From contig JAJUIK010000011.1 in assembly GCA_029267635.1 (NCBI GenBank), positions 1-64,000 of the forward strand: a DNA stretch of 64,000 nucleotides, given 5' to 3'. The notes under the pieces were generated by a model that was given only the letters and a program-made list of their open reading frames with translations, was not told the DNA's origin and made no database searches. Shown here one piece after another: positions 54,792 through 63,840 of this stretch. The DNA is from Moraxellaceae bacterium (GTDB lineage Bacteria > Pseudomonadota > Gammaproteobacteria > Pseudomonadales > Moraxellaceae). Position 1 is the stretch's first letter, and each line of letters opens with the position of its first letter. A program made the position numbers and the translations under genes.

Positions 54792-55211
54792 ATGTCGACT
54801 ATGCAATGTGATGTTGTAAGTGTTAAAGAGTCAATTTACTCTGGCGCTGTAAGCATGCTGATTGCAAAAGGCGCTGGTGGTGAACTCGGTATTATGCCGG
54901 GTCACGCACCGCTAGTGACTTTGCTCCAACCAGGACCGATCCGTGTCCTATTGGAAAATGGTACAGAAGAGATCGTCTATGTATCTGGTGGTGTGTTAGA
55001 AGTTCAACCGCATGTGGTGACGATTCTTGCAGATACTGCAATTCGTGCCCATAACTTGGATGAAGCGGCAATTATTGAAGCGCGTAAACACGCTGAACAA
55101 TTGTTGGCAAACCAAAAAAGCGATTTGGACTCGGCTGCTGCGCTTGCTGCCTTGGCAGAAACTGCGGCTCAGCTCGAAACCATCCGCAAAATCAAAAACC
55201 GCGCTCAATAA
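54792..55211 (+). CDS. atpC: ATP synthase F1 subunit epsilon
   Basis: The 139-residue protein has an N-terminal beta sandwich (GELGIMPGHAPLVTLLQPG) and C-terminal helices that regulate ATP hydrolysis. Last gene of the operon, followed by a strong terminator. Confidence 0.96.
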   Translation: MSTMQCDVVSVKESIYSGAVSMLIAKGAGGELGIMPGHAPLVTLLQPGPIRVLLENGTEEIVYVSGGVLEVQPHVVTILADTAIRAHNLDEAAIIEARKHAEQLLANQKSDLDSAAALAALAETAAQLETIRKIKNRAQ

Positions 55212-55230
55212 GACACGGTTCGAGATTGAA

Positions 55231-55257
55231 AAAACCACCCGAAAGGGTGGTTTTTTT
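55231..55257 (+). terminator. Terminator of the atp operon
   Basis: AAAACCACCC-GAAA-GGGTGGTTTTTTT, a GC-rich stem with a GNRA-type loop and T7 tail. Confidence 0.92.
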
Positions 55258-55323
55258 ATGTCTGAAATAAGTGTTCTGCAATGCGATGTATAAAGAACGA
55301 AAGAGCCTGTTAAATGGATGGTG

Positions 55324-55920
55324 TTAACTTTCCGTTTCTTGTTGCGCTTGATCTTTTTCTGCTTTTTTCTCTTGAGGAATCAACATGGCTGCTAGTTTGA
55401 CCATTTCACCCTGAATATTTCCCATTTGCTGCTCTATCTGTTTGAAATCAACCTTGCTTAGATCCATTTCACCATTCAGAAAAGGAGAGGCCAATGCCTG
55501 CTGGGTGGTGTGTTGCAGGTTTTGCCGGATCGTATCAATTTCCTGACTTTTCAGATTTAGGCTGGTCAAGGCCGTATCGAGCTGATGCAGCTGGCCATCG
55601 AGTGTGTTGGCAAGCTGTTGCAACTGCTGCGGATCTTTGGCCTCTACCGCTTGTTGCAGTTCTTCTTGCGTTTGTTTCAACTGGCTAATGTATTCTCCTG
55701 TCTTGAGCTGCATATCTGCAACATCCCGCGCAATGTACAGCAGATTGCCACTTTTCAGTTCAGTGCTTGCCTGCTCGCTATGGTCGCTACTTATTTCAGT
55801 GCTATTTTGGCTCTCTGGTGTATTTTGCGGCAGCTGATTGGCCTGTTCGCAACCAAGAAGCAGCAAAGCACAGCTAAAAATGCTGAAGGGCAGCAAGGCA
55901 CCCTGGACTAATTTTTTCAT
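55324..55920 (-). CDS. Putative lipoprotein with coiled-coil body
   Basis: The 198-residue protein starts at ATG 55920 (MKKLVQGALLPFSIFSCALL) with lipobox LLLGC. The mature part is Gln/Glu/Leu-rich with predicted coiled coil (about 75-185), no known domain. Envelope-anchored protein of unknown role. Confidence 0.75.
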   Translation of the reverse strand: MKKLVQGALLPFSIFSCALLLLGCEQANQLPQNTPESQNSTEISSDHSEQASTELKSGNLLYIARDVADMQLKTGEYISQLKQTQEELQQAVEAKDPQQLQQLANTLDGQLHQLDTALTSLNLKSQEIDTIRQNLQHTTQQALASPFLNGEMDLSKVDFKQIEQQMGNIQGEMVKLAAMLIPQEKKAEKDQAQQETES

Positions 55921-56033
55921 AAACAGAAGATCACCCGGCAAAACATCATTCACTATAAAATGGAACTACAGTATTGGAACAGAGAATTGCAAAGCGATAA
56001 CACGTTTTCTCTGCCAACAACAGGTTCAAGATC

Positions 56034-56057
56034 AAAAAGAGCGCTACTGCGCTCTTT
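56034..56057 (-). terminator. Terminator after the rcnB-like gene
   Basis: AAAGAGCGC-TACT-GCGCTCTTT, with the A run at 56034-56038 giving T residues on the minus strand. Confidence 0.75.
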
Positions 56058-56080
56058 ATCTTCTACTAGATCGAATGCCT

Positions 56081-56461
56081 TTAGTCAGCAATCATTTTAA
56101 GGATACTATGGTTCACAGTATTGATCAGGATGTAATCGCCATTCACCCGAATCCAGCGCTGGTTCTTGCCCGGTTTTGACAGATGCTTATAACGTTTATG
56201 ATCAACAGTGTAGCCCTTGCCATAATAGCGTGAAGGCAGGGCCTGTCCTGCTTTCCAGTCACGTGATGGTTTAAGCACTCGGTCTTGTACCACTTCGCGA
56301 TGGCGCTGTTCAGAATGCTGCTGGCCATAAGTATTGCCTGGATGCACATTTTGTGCATGGCTGTTGTTGTCGTGGGCATGTGTTGCAGGGGCAGCGATGG
56401 CTGGAGCTGCAACCACAGCCGTCGTTAAAGCAAAGAGTCCGGCTTGTACTAATTTTTTCAT
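56081..56461 (-). CDS. RcnB-family periplasmic protein
   Basis: The 126-residue protein starts at ATG 56461 with a signal peptide (MKKLVQAGLFALTTAVVAAP, cleavage after AIA). It is His-rich after cleavage (HAHDNNSHAQNVH). The RcnB pattern is LPSRYYGKGYTVDHKRYKHL, then NQRWIRVNGDYILINTVN. Family members modulate Ni/Co homeostasis or are simply DUF-type envelope proteins; metal binding here is inferred. Confidence 0.85.
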   Translation of the reverse strand: MKKLVQAGLFALTTAVVAAPAIAAPATHAHDNNSHAQNVHPGNTYGQQHSEQRHREVVQDRVLKPSRDWKAGQALPSRYYGKGYTVDHKRYKHLSKPGKNQRWIRVNGDYILINTVNHSILKMIAD

Positions 56462-56649
56462 GAGTTCACCTGCGCCCAAAGGCGGCTGTAAGTTGATGTT
56501 ATTATTGAACCGCTAAGTTAAAGATGAAACGTGGATACTCTGTTATATAAATGTAACTTACTGGAATATCTTGTGAATTTATGAAAATGTATCGTCCAAA
56601 TCAGCAAGATCTCAAAATTATGCTGATTTGGTTTTAAACCCAGTAGGTT

Positions 56650-57195
56650 TTATTTTGCCAGTTCTGCTTCAATCGCTTGCACAATACGGGCATCATTTGC
56701 CTTGATATCCGGCGCAAAACGGGCAACCACTTCACCCTGTTTGTTAACCAGAAATTTTTCAAAATTCCATAATATTTGTGGTGCTGGATTTGGAGTTAAA
56801 CCATATTCGATCAAATCCTCGACCCAAGGCCCTTCTCCAATCCGCTCAGGTTGTGCTGTTGTGAGTACCTGATAAAGTGGATGCTGGTCTTCGCCGACCA
56901 CCGAGATTTTTGAAAATAAAGGAAAGTGCACATCATAGGTGCTTGAGCAGAATTCCTGGATTTCTGCATCGGAACCCGGCTCTTGGGCTAGGAAATTATT
57001 CGCAGGGAAACCGAGAATTTCTAAACCCTGATCTTTTTTGGCTTGATAAAGTGCTTCTAGCTCTTCGTATTGTGGTGTTAAGCCACATTTGGAAGCAACA
57101 TTGACGATCAATAACACTTTACCCTGATAAGAATTTAGCGTGGTTTCTGTACCCGTAATGGTTTTGACCGGAATGTTATAGATGGTATGGGCCAT
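56650..57195 (-). CDS. Glutathione peroxidase-family protein (BtuE-like)
   Basis: The 181-residue protein has thioredoxin fold with peroxidatic Cys in NVASKCGLTPQY (near 38) and the WNFEKF motif. The usual Gln of the tetrad in FPxNQF is Asn here (GFPANNFLAQEPG). Reduces hydroperoxides, probably with thioredoxin in bacteria. Confidence 0.92.
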   Translation of the reverse strand: MAHTIYNIPVKTITGTETTLNSYQGKVLLIVNVASKCGLTPQYEELEALYQAKKDQGLEILGFPANNFLAQEPGSDAEIQEFCSSTYDVHFPLFSKISVVGEDQHPLYQVLTTAQPERIGEGPWVEDLIEYGLTPNPAPQILWNFEKFLVNKQGEVVARFAPDIKANDARIVQAIEAELAK

Positions 57196-57429
57196 GGAGA
57201 ATTCCTTGTGCTTTGGATCGAAAAAATAGTGCTCTGAGTGTTAGAGGAATGGAGCATAAATACAAGTCCATTTACGTATTTTTCTTTGCTTAAGGCTAAA
57301 AATAAGTTGCTGAATGGAGAGTTATAAGATTCTAAAATACAAAAGTATTTTCTATAAAAAGCACGGATCTAAAGTCATGCTTAAAGATGTAGGTCGGATT
57401 CATTTGAAAATGAGTATTTACCTGCCAAT

Positions 57430-58194
57430 TTAGGTAATCCGTATCTGCGCTGGCGTTTGTCCGGTACAGCGTTTAAAAAATTCAATAAAGCTGGAACTGT
57501 GCTGGTAGCCGAGGGTATAGGCAAGCTGTTTAATGGTTACGCCCTGATGCAGCTGGGTAATGGCATAAATAATTTTCGCCCGGTTGCGCCATTCGGACAG
57601 GGATAAATGCAGTTCTTGTTGGCAAAGGCGTAATAGATGCCGTTCACTGACTGTAGAAGAGGCGAGTAATTGTTGCAGGCTGCAGTGGAAATGCAGGGGA
57701 TTTCCTAAGAGCGCAAGCACTTCCTGTAACAGAGGATGATCGCTATGCGGTAAATAGTGCGAGTAGGTGGGAGCCGTTTGTAGCTGGTCATAGAGGACCT
57801 GCAGCAGATGTTCGAGCTGTGTACCGGATGATCCGGATTTTTGCTGCCCCAAAATTTGCTGCACCAGACCGCGGAAAAAAGGCTGGATACTCAACACTTG
57901 GGTACTGTGAGCCAAATTTCTACATAAACTCGGATGCACGCGAATACAAACATAATGGGTTTGATGGTCCAAAGCGACAGAGTGGTGTGCAGTGTGTGGT
58001 GGTAGCCATAAACCGTAATTCGGCGGTGACAGATAGCACTGCTGTTCCACGTGAAACTCCAGTACTCCGTTCAGACTGAAATTGAAATCGCCCCAAAGCG
58101 AACTATGCGGGCTGATATGCTCATCCTGCTGATAAATGAATTCATGCACTTCGATTAAATCGCAGAGGGAAATCGGATTCATGGCTATGCTCAT
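57430..58194 (-). CDS. AraC-family transcription regulator
   Basis: The protein of about 254 residues (start ATG 58194; 58182 possible) has an N-terminal cupin sensor (HEFIYQQDEHISPHSSLWGD, with GLWLPPHTAHHS) and a C-terminal double HTH ending LGYQHSSSFIEFFKRCTGQT-PAQIR. Divergent from an EamA exporter that it probably controls; the effector is unknown. Confidence 0.88.
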   Translation of the reverse strand: MSIAMNPISLCDLIEVHEFIYQQDEHISPHSSLWGDFNFSLNGVLEFHVEQQCYLSPPNYGLWLPPHTAHHSVALDHQTHYVCIRVHPSLCRNLAHSTQVLSIQPFFRGLVQQILGQQKSGSSGTQLEHLLQVLYDQLQTAPTYSHYLPHSDHPLLQEVLALLGNPLHFHCSLQQLLASSTVSERHLLRLCQQELHLSLSEWRNRAKIIYAITQLHQGVTIKQLAYTLGYQHSSSFIEFFKRCTGQTPAQIRIT

Positions 58195-58370
58195 TATTAA
58201 AGATTCAGTGCTGCACCGACAGCTTGCCAATTCTGCAGTGATAGCATGCAAATTTGACAGTGATCAAATTGTATTATGGCGAATCTGCTGTATAGATGTC
58301 GGAAAATCAGTATATCTATCAAATTAGACTTCCTCCACAATACAGTGAAGACAGCAGGGAAGAGAGTGTT

Positions 58371-59285
58371 ATGTCTATTACGGAAAAAACACCGATTTGG
58401 GTGTTGGGATTACCTTTAATCGCAGTATTTATCTGGTCATTCAATATTGTGGTGACGCGTTATGTTGCCGAATTTATTTCACCGGTCAGCATCAGTTTCT
58501 ATCGCTGGCTACTGGCTTTTCTTGTCTTAACGCCTTTTATGCTGCCGAAGGTGTGGAAAAATCGCCATGTGATCCGTCCGCATCTGAAACAACTGGCGAT
58601 TCTCAGCGCTTTTGGCATGGTGTTGTATCAGGGTTTGGCTTACACCGCAGCAAAACATACCACGGCGACCAACATGGGGATTATTAATGCCTTTATTCCG
58701 GTCTTTACCATTTTTGTGTCCTGGATCATTTTGCAAGACCGTCCCAATCGTTTTGCCATTGTCGGGAGTGCGCTGTCTTTTTCGGGTCTGCTATATGTGA
58801 TGGGGCAGGGCGATCTCGGCCGTATCTTGCAGTTGGGCATGCACTGGGGTGATCTACTCATGATCGCGGCGGTGTTTTTCTATGCCTTTTATGGAGTATT
58901 CCTAAAAAAGTGGCAGTTGAAACTGGTCTTGCTGGAAAGCCTCTATATACAAATTGTATTTAGCCTGCTTTACCATATGCCATTTATTTTATGGTTGGGT
59001 CTGGATGCCCTGAATGCACAGAATGTGATGAGCGTGGCGTATGCCGGAATTTTTCCGTCATTGATTGCCCCGTTGGTATGGATGCTGGCGGTACAGAAAA
59101 TTGGCCCTAATAGGACGAGTATTTTTATGAACCTCATGCCGGTATTTACCGCCATCATTGCCTACTTGTGGTTAGATGAAGCGTGGACCATGGCACATAG
59201 CCTGGGTGGTCTGGTCATTTTATCCGGCATTTTATTGGCGCAAAAGAAAATCGGTACAGTATCGTTGGCGTCAGTAAAGTCTTAA
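58371..59285 (+). CDS. EamA/DMT-family exporter
   Basis: The 304-residue protein starts at ATG 58371. Ten predicted membrane helices form two EamA repeats (FIWSFNIVVTRYVAEFISPV; the second repeat ends IAYLWLDEAWTMAHSLGG). Likely exports a metabolite; divergent AraC regulator suggests inducible expression. Confidence 0.9.
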   Translation: MSITEKTPIWVLGLPLIAVFIWSFNIVVTRYVAEFISPVSISFYRWLLAFLVLTPFMLPKVWKNRHVIRPHLKQLAILSAFGMVLYQGLAYTAAKHTTATNMGIINAFIPVFTIFVSWIILQDRPNRFAIVGSALSFSGLLYVMGQGDLGRILQLGMHWGDLLMIAAVFFYAFYGVFLKKWQLKLVLLESLYIQIVFSLLYHMPFILWLGLDALNAQNVMSVAYAGIFPSLIAPLVWMLAVQKIGPNRTSIFMNLMPVFTAIIAYLWLDEAWTMAHSLGGLVILSGILLAQKKIGTVSLASVKS

Positions 59286-59519
59286 ATTGATTAAAAAACG
59301 AACATTCAGATTATTTTTTTATCATCTTGATTTGTACAAAGAACAGTGGAAAATTATTCTTTTGCTTTTTTGTAACAAAAAATTGACAAAATATTAAACA
59401 AAAATAGAAAGATAATTTGAATGATCAGATGAAAACCATAAAAAATTCATCCTTATAAGATTTTGACTGAAATAAATAATCTATTTGTCTAATGCAACGA
59501 TTTGTATCATAATATACAT

Positions 59520-59645
59520 ATCTAATACATCTTAAAGTTTTTCTTAACTGAGAGTGTATTGATCCAGATTTTGGAACCCTCTGGATGTGACTGAAACACA
59601 TCCTTTTTTATGCTCAGCCTCCACTATAAGGCTGAGCTTTTTTTT
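59520..59645 (+). ncRNA. Candidate small RNA with tandem terminators
   Basis: A promoter-like pair TTGTCT-17 bp-CATAAT lies near 59487-59515. Downstream are a CCAGA/TCTGG hairpin, then GGATGTG-7-CACATCC followed by T6 (59583-59609), then GCTCAGCC-10-GGCTGAGC followed by T8 (59612-59645). The plus-strand EamA gene ends about 240 bp earlier, so these terminators probably belong to a separate short transcript of about 90-125 nt. The family is not recognised. No peptide is evident. Confidence 0.5.
59583..59645 (+). terminator. Two tandem rho-independent terminators
   Basis: First stem GGATGTG/CACATCC (59583-59603) with T6; second stem GCTCAGCC/GGCTGAGC (59612-59637) with T8. The second may also help terminate tsaC on the minus strand, though its A-side is weak. 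Confidence 0.85.
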
Positions 59646-59694
59646 ATCCAAAATTCCTGTATTTCAGAGGAATAATCTGCAATCGACAGCGTTT

Positions 59695-60264
59695 TTAAGC
59701 ACGGATCACTGCACCGCTGACAGCATCCAGAATACGACTGGGTTCCTGACTAAAACCCAAATCACCATTCAGATAATTCAGTTCAGTGCCAAAATATTGC
59801 GTGGCCTGTTGCAGTGATCGCGCGGGTTCGAGTCCTGCAGGGTTGGCGCTGGTAGAGACAATAAAGCCCTGGAATGCATTGCATAAGGCGATGCAGAGTG
59901 GATGTGTGGTGACCCGTACCGCCACTTGAGGATGATTGCCTTTAATCCAGCTGGGAATCTGTTGATCTGCAGGTAATAGCCAAGTGGTAGCGCGTTCTGC
60001 TGGATTGCGATCGGTCCAACTGGCAATAACTTGTTCACGAATCTCTGGACGCAGCGTACTCAGTAAATGTTCAACTTGAGCAATCTGACTCGCGAGCAGA
60101 ATGACGCCTTTTTCAATCGGGCGTTGTTTTAAACGTAGAATTTCTAAAAAAGCCTGTTCATTCATCGGGTCACAGCCTAAACCCCAAACGGCCTCTGTGG
60201 GATAAGCCAATACCTGTCCGGCACGCAGACATTCTGCAGCTTCAGCGACAGAGGTGGTAATCAT
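59695..60264 (-). CDS. tsaC: Threonylcarbamoyl-AMP synthase (TsaC/YrdC)
   Basis: The 189-residue YrdC-domain protein has LAYPTEAVWGLGCDP near 19, LRLKQRP, and GFIVSTSANPAG near 133. Makes threonylcarbamoyl-AMP from Thr, bicarbonate and ATP for tRNA t6A modification. The short form without a Sua5 extension supports TsaC. It follows dprA by 39 bp. Confidence 0.93.
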   Translation of the reverse strand: MITTSVAEAAECLRAGQVLAYPTEAVWGLGCDPMNEQAFLEILRLKQRPIEKGVILLASQIAQVEHLLSTLRPEIREQVIASWTDRNPAERATTWLLPADQQIPSWIKGNHPQVAVRVTTHPLCIALCNAFQGFIVSTSANPAGLEPARSLQQATQYFGTELNYLNGDLGFSQEPSRILDAVSGAVIRA

Positions 60265-60303
60265 GCTATTTCCTTTGTCTGATCGAAAGCGCTATTGTGA
60301 ACT

Positions 60304-61431
60304 TTATTGGCCTGTCCGACAACGCAGATATAAACCGGCCTGTTGCATGCACAGCCCCATGAGTTCCAGTTCCATCAGCTGGCTGGTCAATTCGGCAATG
60401 CTCGTTTGGGTATTTAGCAGTAATTGATCGATTTCCTGTCCTACCCAGTCGAGTTGCTGATACAGGGGATATAAATGTGCTGGAATATTCAGACTAGTTG
60501 TCTTGGCAATCGGGCTCTGCTGGAGTTGCCATTGGGTAGGCAGTGCCAGATCTTCAATAATCTGTTCGGGATGATCGACCAAGATCGCACCTTCACGAAT
60601 CAGTTGATGACAGCCTCGATGATGTTCACTATAAATGTGGCCGGGTACCGCAAAAATGCTTTTACCCTGTTCTGCCGCTGCTTGAGCGGTAATGAGTGAT
60701 CCGCTTTTGAGCGCGGCTTCCGCCACCACCACACCTAGACTGAGTGCGCTGACAATACGGTTGCGGCGTGGGAAATTGTGCTGTAAGGGTTTGGTACCCG
60801 GTAAAAATTCACTGATGACTGCGCCAGACTGTTGTACGATTTGCTGTTGCAGGCCGCTGTTCTGGCGGGGATAAGTCTGGTCCAGTCCTGTACCGATTAC
60901 CGCGATGGTCCGCTGGTGGCACAATGCACCCTGGTGTGCTGCGGTGTCAATTCCTTCAGCCAGCCCACTGACGATATAAAAACCTTGTTCACTGAGATAA
61001 TAGGCAAAATCATAGGCCACTTGCCGGCCATGCGGGCTTGGTTTGCGGCTACCGACAATCGCGATTTGCGCTTGACTCAAACTTTGCAGATTGCCCTGAC
61101 CAAACAAGAGGGGAGGTTTATCTGCATAAGGTTTTAATTGCTGCGGATAACCTGGATCTTCCGGCATCAGGATAAAATCACTGCTGTCCAGGACTTTTTG
61201 TAGCAGCTGTTCAAATTCCTGCTGCCCGGCAATACTTTGAAATTGCTTAACACGTTGCAGGTGACTGGCATGCAGCGCCAGATCAGACCAGCGCGCTAGA
61301 TTGGCCGGAGTGCAGGCCTCTTCTAGCGAACCGAAATAGTGTTGCAGTTTGGCAAAACTGGAGAGGGAATGCTGCACCAGATACCAGACGCTGACACTTG
61401 CCAGTTGACGCGCAGAGAATCCGGACAGCAT
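60304..61431 (-). CDS. dprA: DNA-processing protein DprA
   Basis: The 375-residue protein has the extended Rossmann fold: VGSRKPSPHGRQVAYDFAYY, IVSGLAEGIDTAAHQGAL, LITAQAAAEQGKSIFAVPG, and a C-terminal winged-helix (DML1-like) part. Loads RecA on incoming single-stranded DNA during natural transformation, consistent with Acinetobacter competence. Confidence 0.95.
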   Translation of the reverse strand: MLSGFSARQLASVSVWYLVQHSLSSFAKLQHYFGSLEEACTPANLARWSDLALHASHLQRVKQFQSIAGQQEFEQLLQKVLDSSDFILMPEDPGYPQQLKPYADKPPLLFGQGNLQSLSQAQIAIVGSRKPSPHGRQVAYDFAYYLSEQGFYIVSGLAEGIDTAAHQGALCHQRTIAVIGTGLDQTYPRQNSGLQQQIVQQSGAVISEFLPGTKPLQHNFPRRNRIVSALSLGVVVAEAALKSGSLITAQAAAEQGKSIFAVPGHIYSEHHRGCHQLIREGAILVDHPEQIIEDLALPTQWQLQQSPIAKTTSLNIPAHLYPLYQQLDWVGQEIDQLLLNTQTSIAELTSQLMELELMGLCMQQAGLYLRCRTGQ

Positions 61432-61448
61432 GAGTGGATCACCTGAAC

Positions 61449-62600
61449 TTAGTCATTGAGTAAGGGCGGTTGGATCCCAGCACCTACCTTGATTGGCAAT
61501 TCACTATCCAGTACATAGGCATAGCTCAACTGGTCAAAGGTACGGAAGACCATGACATTACCAATACGTTGGCTCGGCAGTTTGATCGCTTCTTTGGTTT
61601 TCGGGTCTTGTACCACTTCACCCTGCTGATAGACACTGAAAACCTGACCGACTTTAGTGCCATGCGTTGCACCACGGTCAATGGTCACGACACTATGACG
61701 TGCTGCAGTGCCGATAGAACCCATCACTCGAATAATTTTGCCACCTTCAGTGACTTCATTGGCTTCGGTTGGGTAGAACAGGGTAGGTAACATGGCATCA
61801 TATTCAGGCAAGACACGGTCACCACGGCGCACTTCAGCATTGTAACTGTCGGTGAGTTCTAAGGTCGTAACGTCATTTTCTGCCTGAACCGCAATGCCGG
61901 AAGCCACTTGGACCAGCTCTACACCAGCATTGTATTTTTTGCCTTCGGCATCGGTGAAGACGTAAGGTTCACCTTCACGGTAAACGGCATAACGCTGACC
62001 GACTTGCAGACCATTGCCACGGGTATAGACGGTTTGACCTTTACCTGCCAGTACACGATTATCCGCCGTGCCTAAAATATAAGGAGTATTTTCCAGAGAT
62101 TCTGGGGCAATAATGGCGGTACGCTCCAGCCAATGCTGAATATGTTCTAAAGGAATTACCGGAATACTATTGTTGAGCGACTCGACGCGAACCTGCGGCT
62201 GCAAGTTAGTACGGCCAGAATAGCGGTTGATAATTCCGGCACAGCCATCGCCTTGATCTTTACCAATCAATGGACGGCCATTCAGAGTACAAAGAAGTAA
62301 GCGATCACCCGGGTAAATCCAGTGCGGGTTTTTGACGTGCTTGTTGCTGGCCCAGATTTCTGGCCAGCGCCATGGTTTTTTCAGGAATTTACCGGAAATA
62401 TCCCATAAAGTGTCCCCTTTTTTCACCACATACACATTGGGTGCACTGGCTTTTAGTGCGGGTGGATTATTGTTGCGGCTTGCAGCTTCAGCCGTATCGA
62501 GTTGCACAAGCCCTACGCCCATACATACCGCCAGTGCCAGCAATTGCTTTTTTAACCCCAAGGCACTAAAAGATGGCATGCCCGTCAAAACCTTTTTCAT
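61449..62600 (-). CDS. LysM-domain cell-envelope protein
   Basis: The 383-residue protein starts at ATG 62600 (AGGA 9 bases upstream). It has a signal peptide, then one LysM domain (about 52-100, VYVVKKGDTLWDISGKFLKK...WIYPGDRLLL) that binds peptidoglycan. The remaining ~280 residues have a beta-rich, family-typical region found with LysM next to dprA. 17 bp separate it from dprA. Confidence 0.9.
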   Translation of the reverse strand: MKKVLTGMPSFSALGLKKQLLALAVCMGVGLVQLDTAEAASRNNNPPALKASAPNVYVVKKGDTLWDISGKFLKKPWRWPEIWASNKHVKNPHWIYPGDRLLLCTLNGRPLIGKDQGDGCAGIINRYSGRTNLQPQVRVESLNNSIPVIPLEHIQHWLERTAIIAPESLENTPYILGTADNRVLAGKGQTVYTRGNGLQVGQRYAVYREGEPYVFTDAEGKKYNAGVELVQVASGIAVQAENDVTTLELTDSYNAEVRRGDRVLPEYDAMLPTLFYPTEANEVTEGGKIIRVMGSIGTAARHSVVTIDRGATHGTKVGQVFSVYQQGEVVQDPKTKEAIKLPSQRIGNVMVFRTFDQLSYAYVLDSELPIKVGAGIQPPLLND

Positions 62601-62720
62601 TATCATAATTCCTAAAATTATGCATGTAGTTGCGTTATAATAACGATATTACACACAATTTTTTGATGAAGCATTCCCTTCATTTGGTTTTTTGATCAAT
62701 GGCATAATTGAGGACGCAGT

Positions 62721-63251
62721 ATGGCCTTATTACCTATTTTAAGTTTCCCTGATCCCCGACTCCGTACCATTGCTCAACCAGTGGAAGAGGTGACTGATGA
62801 AATTCGTCAGCTTGTTGCAGATATGCTTGAAACCATGTACGAAGCCCCAGGTATTGGTTTAGCCGCAACGCAAGTGGACCGTCATATCCAGTTAATCGTG
62901 ATGGATCTTTCCGAATCCAAAGATCAACCGATGGTGTTCATTAACCCCAAAGTTACTCTACTCACCGAAGAAACCCAGCCTTATGAAGAAGGCTGCTTGT
63001 CAGTGCCTCAAATATACGACAAAGTTGAGCGCCCGTCACGCGTCAAGATCAACGCAATTAACCTTGAAGGTCAAGCAGTTGAGATAGAAGCTGACGGACT
63101 TCTCGCTGTTTGTATCCAACATGAAATGGATCACTTAAATGGCAAATTATTCGTTGATTATTTGTCGCCGTTAAAACGCCAGCGTGCGCGAGAAAAAATA
63201 GAAAAAGTGACTCGACAGAAAGAACGTCAAAAAGTGGCAGTTAAACGCTAA
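62721..63251 (+). CDS. def: Peptide deformylase
   Basis: The 176-residue metalloenzyme has all three motifs: GIGLAATQV (43-51), EGCLSVP (near 91) and QHEMDHLNG (near 133). Removes the formyl group from nascent proteins. Divergent from the LysM-dprA-tsaC group. No fmt follows in this window. Confidence 0.97.
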   Translation: MALLPILSFPDPRLRTIAQPVEEVTDEIRQLVADMLETMYEAPGIGLAATQVDRHIQLIVMDLSESKDQPMVFINPKVTLLTEETQPYEEGCLSVPQIYDKVERPSRVKINAINLEGQAVEIEADGLLAVCIQHEMDHLNGKLFVDYLSPLKRQRAREKIEKVTRQKERQKVAVKR

Positions 63252-63273
63252 CTTTTTAGGCATTAGTCGAAGA

Positions 63274-63300
63274 AAAGCCCAATCTTGAATTGGGCTTTGT
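63274..63300 (+). terminator. Terminator after def
   Basis: AAAGCCCAAT-CTTGA-ATTGGGCTTT, perfect 10-bp stem, weak T tail. Confidence 0.8.
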
Positions 63301-63337
63301 TATACTTAACTAGTGTGAAAATTTTGAGATTCAAAAT

Positions 63338-63766
63338 TTGTTATTACGTAGTGGACTGCTGCTGTCTTTTGCAGCGGTATTTTTGCAGATTGCGGTATTT
63401 TTACAGCCACTGCTGCCCAAGCAGTATCAGGTTGCGCCCGTCTGTGAAACCATTACCCAGGCATTACTCCTTTCTCCTGCTACAGATACGCACTCCTCCG
63501 CCTCGCATACTGCTCATGCGACCCATGCAGAACATCAGCAAGTTGTTAAACAAACCGTTCATGATCACCATGATGCCAACCATCAATGCCAATACTGTAC
63601 CGTGTATGGCAATCTGGTACTGCCGCCAGAACTTGAGGTGAAGCAGGTTCTGGATCGTATCCAGGTTCGCCTGATGGCATTTCAACAGGCATTTAGCCAT
63701 GTCTGGTTTGTTCTACAGCGACTGTTTCTCATTCCCCAAGGCAGGGCACCACCTGTTTTTGCATAA
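63338..63766 (+). CDS. DUF2946-like His-rich secreted or membrane protein
   Basis: The 142-residue protein starts at TTG 63338 (no in-frame ATG earlier). It has a hydrophobic N-terminus (LLLSFAAVFLQIAVFLQPLL), a His-rich middle (HSSASHTAHATHAEH) and HDHHDANHQCQYCTVYG with a CxxC pair. This layout fits DUF2946 proteins placed before copper-type TonB receptors. A role in metal handling is inferred from the His/Cys pattern and the neighbour. Confidence 0.7.
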   Translation: MLLRSGLLLSFAAVFLQIAVFLQPLLPKQYQVAPVCETITQALLLSPATDTHSSASHTAHATHAEHQQVVKQTVHDHHDANHQCQYCTVYGNLVLPPELEVKQVLDRIQVRLMAFQQAFSHVWFVLQRLFLIPQGRAPPVFA

Positions 63767-63840
63767 ACAAAACGTTGCGTTTTTCTGGGTCTTCTCTGAG
63801 ACCTGCACAGTTTTATTTATGTATTAAAAGGTATTGTGCG

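Larger units (their letters stand above)
59286..59694. other. Intergenic region holding a candidate small RNA
   Basis: A 409-bp gap without an open reading frame. The left half is AT-rich; the right half contains a promoter-like sequence and two tandem terminators, annotated separately. Confidence 0.6.

Noticed and set aside
55920-56461. Gene duplication suggested by the shared start MKKLVQ of two neighbouring genes
   Set aside because: Similarity is limited to the first few signal-peptide codons; the mature proteins are unrelated.
62633-62645. CGTTATAATAACG as a second Zur box before the LysM gene
   Set aside because: It has half-sites of six around one base, shorter than the Zur consensus, and neither neighbour is a zinc gene.
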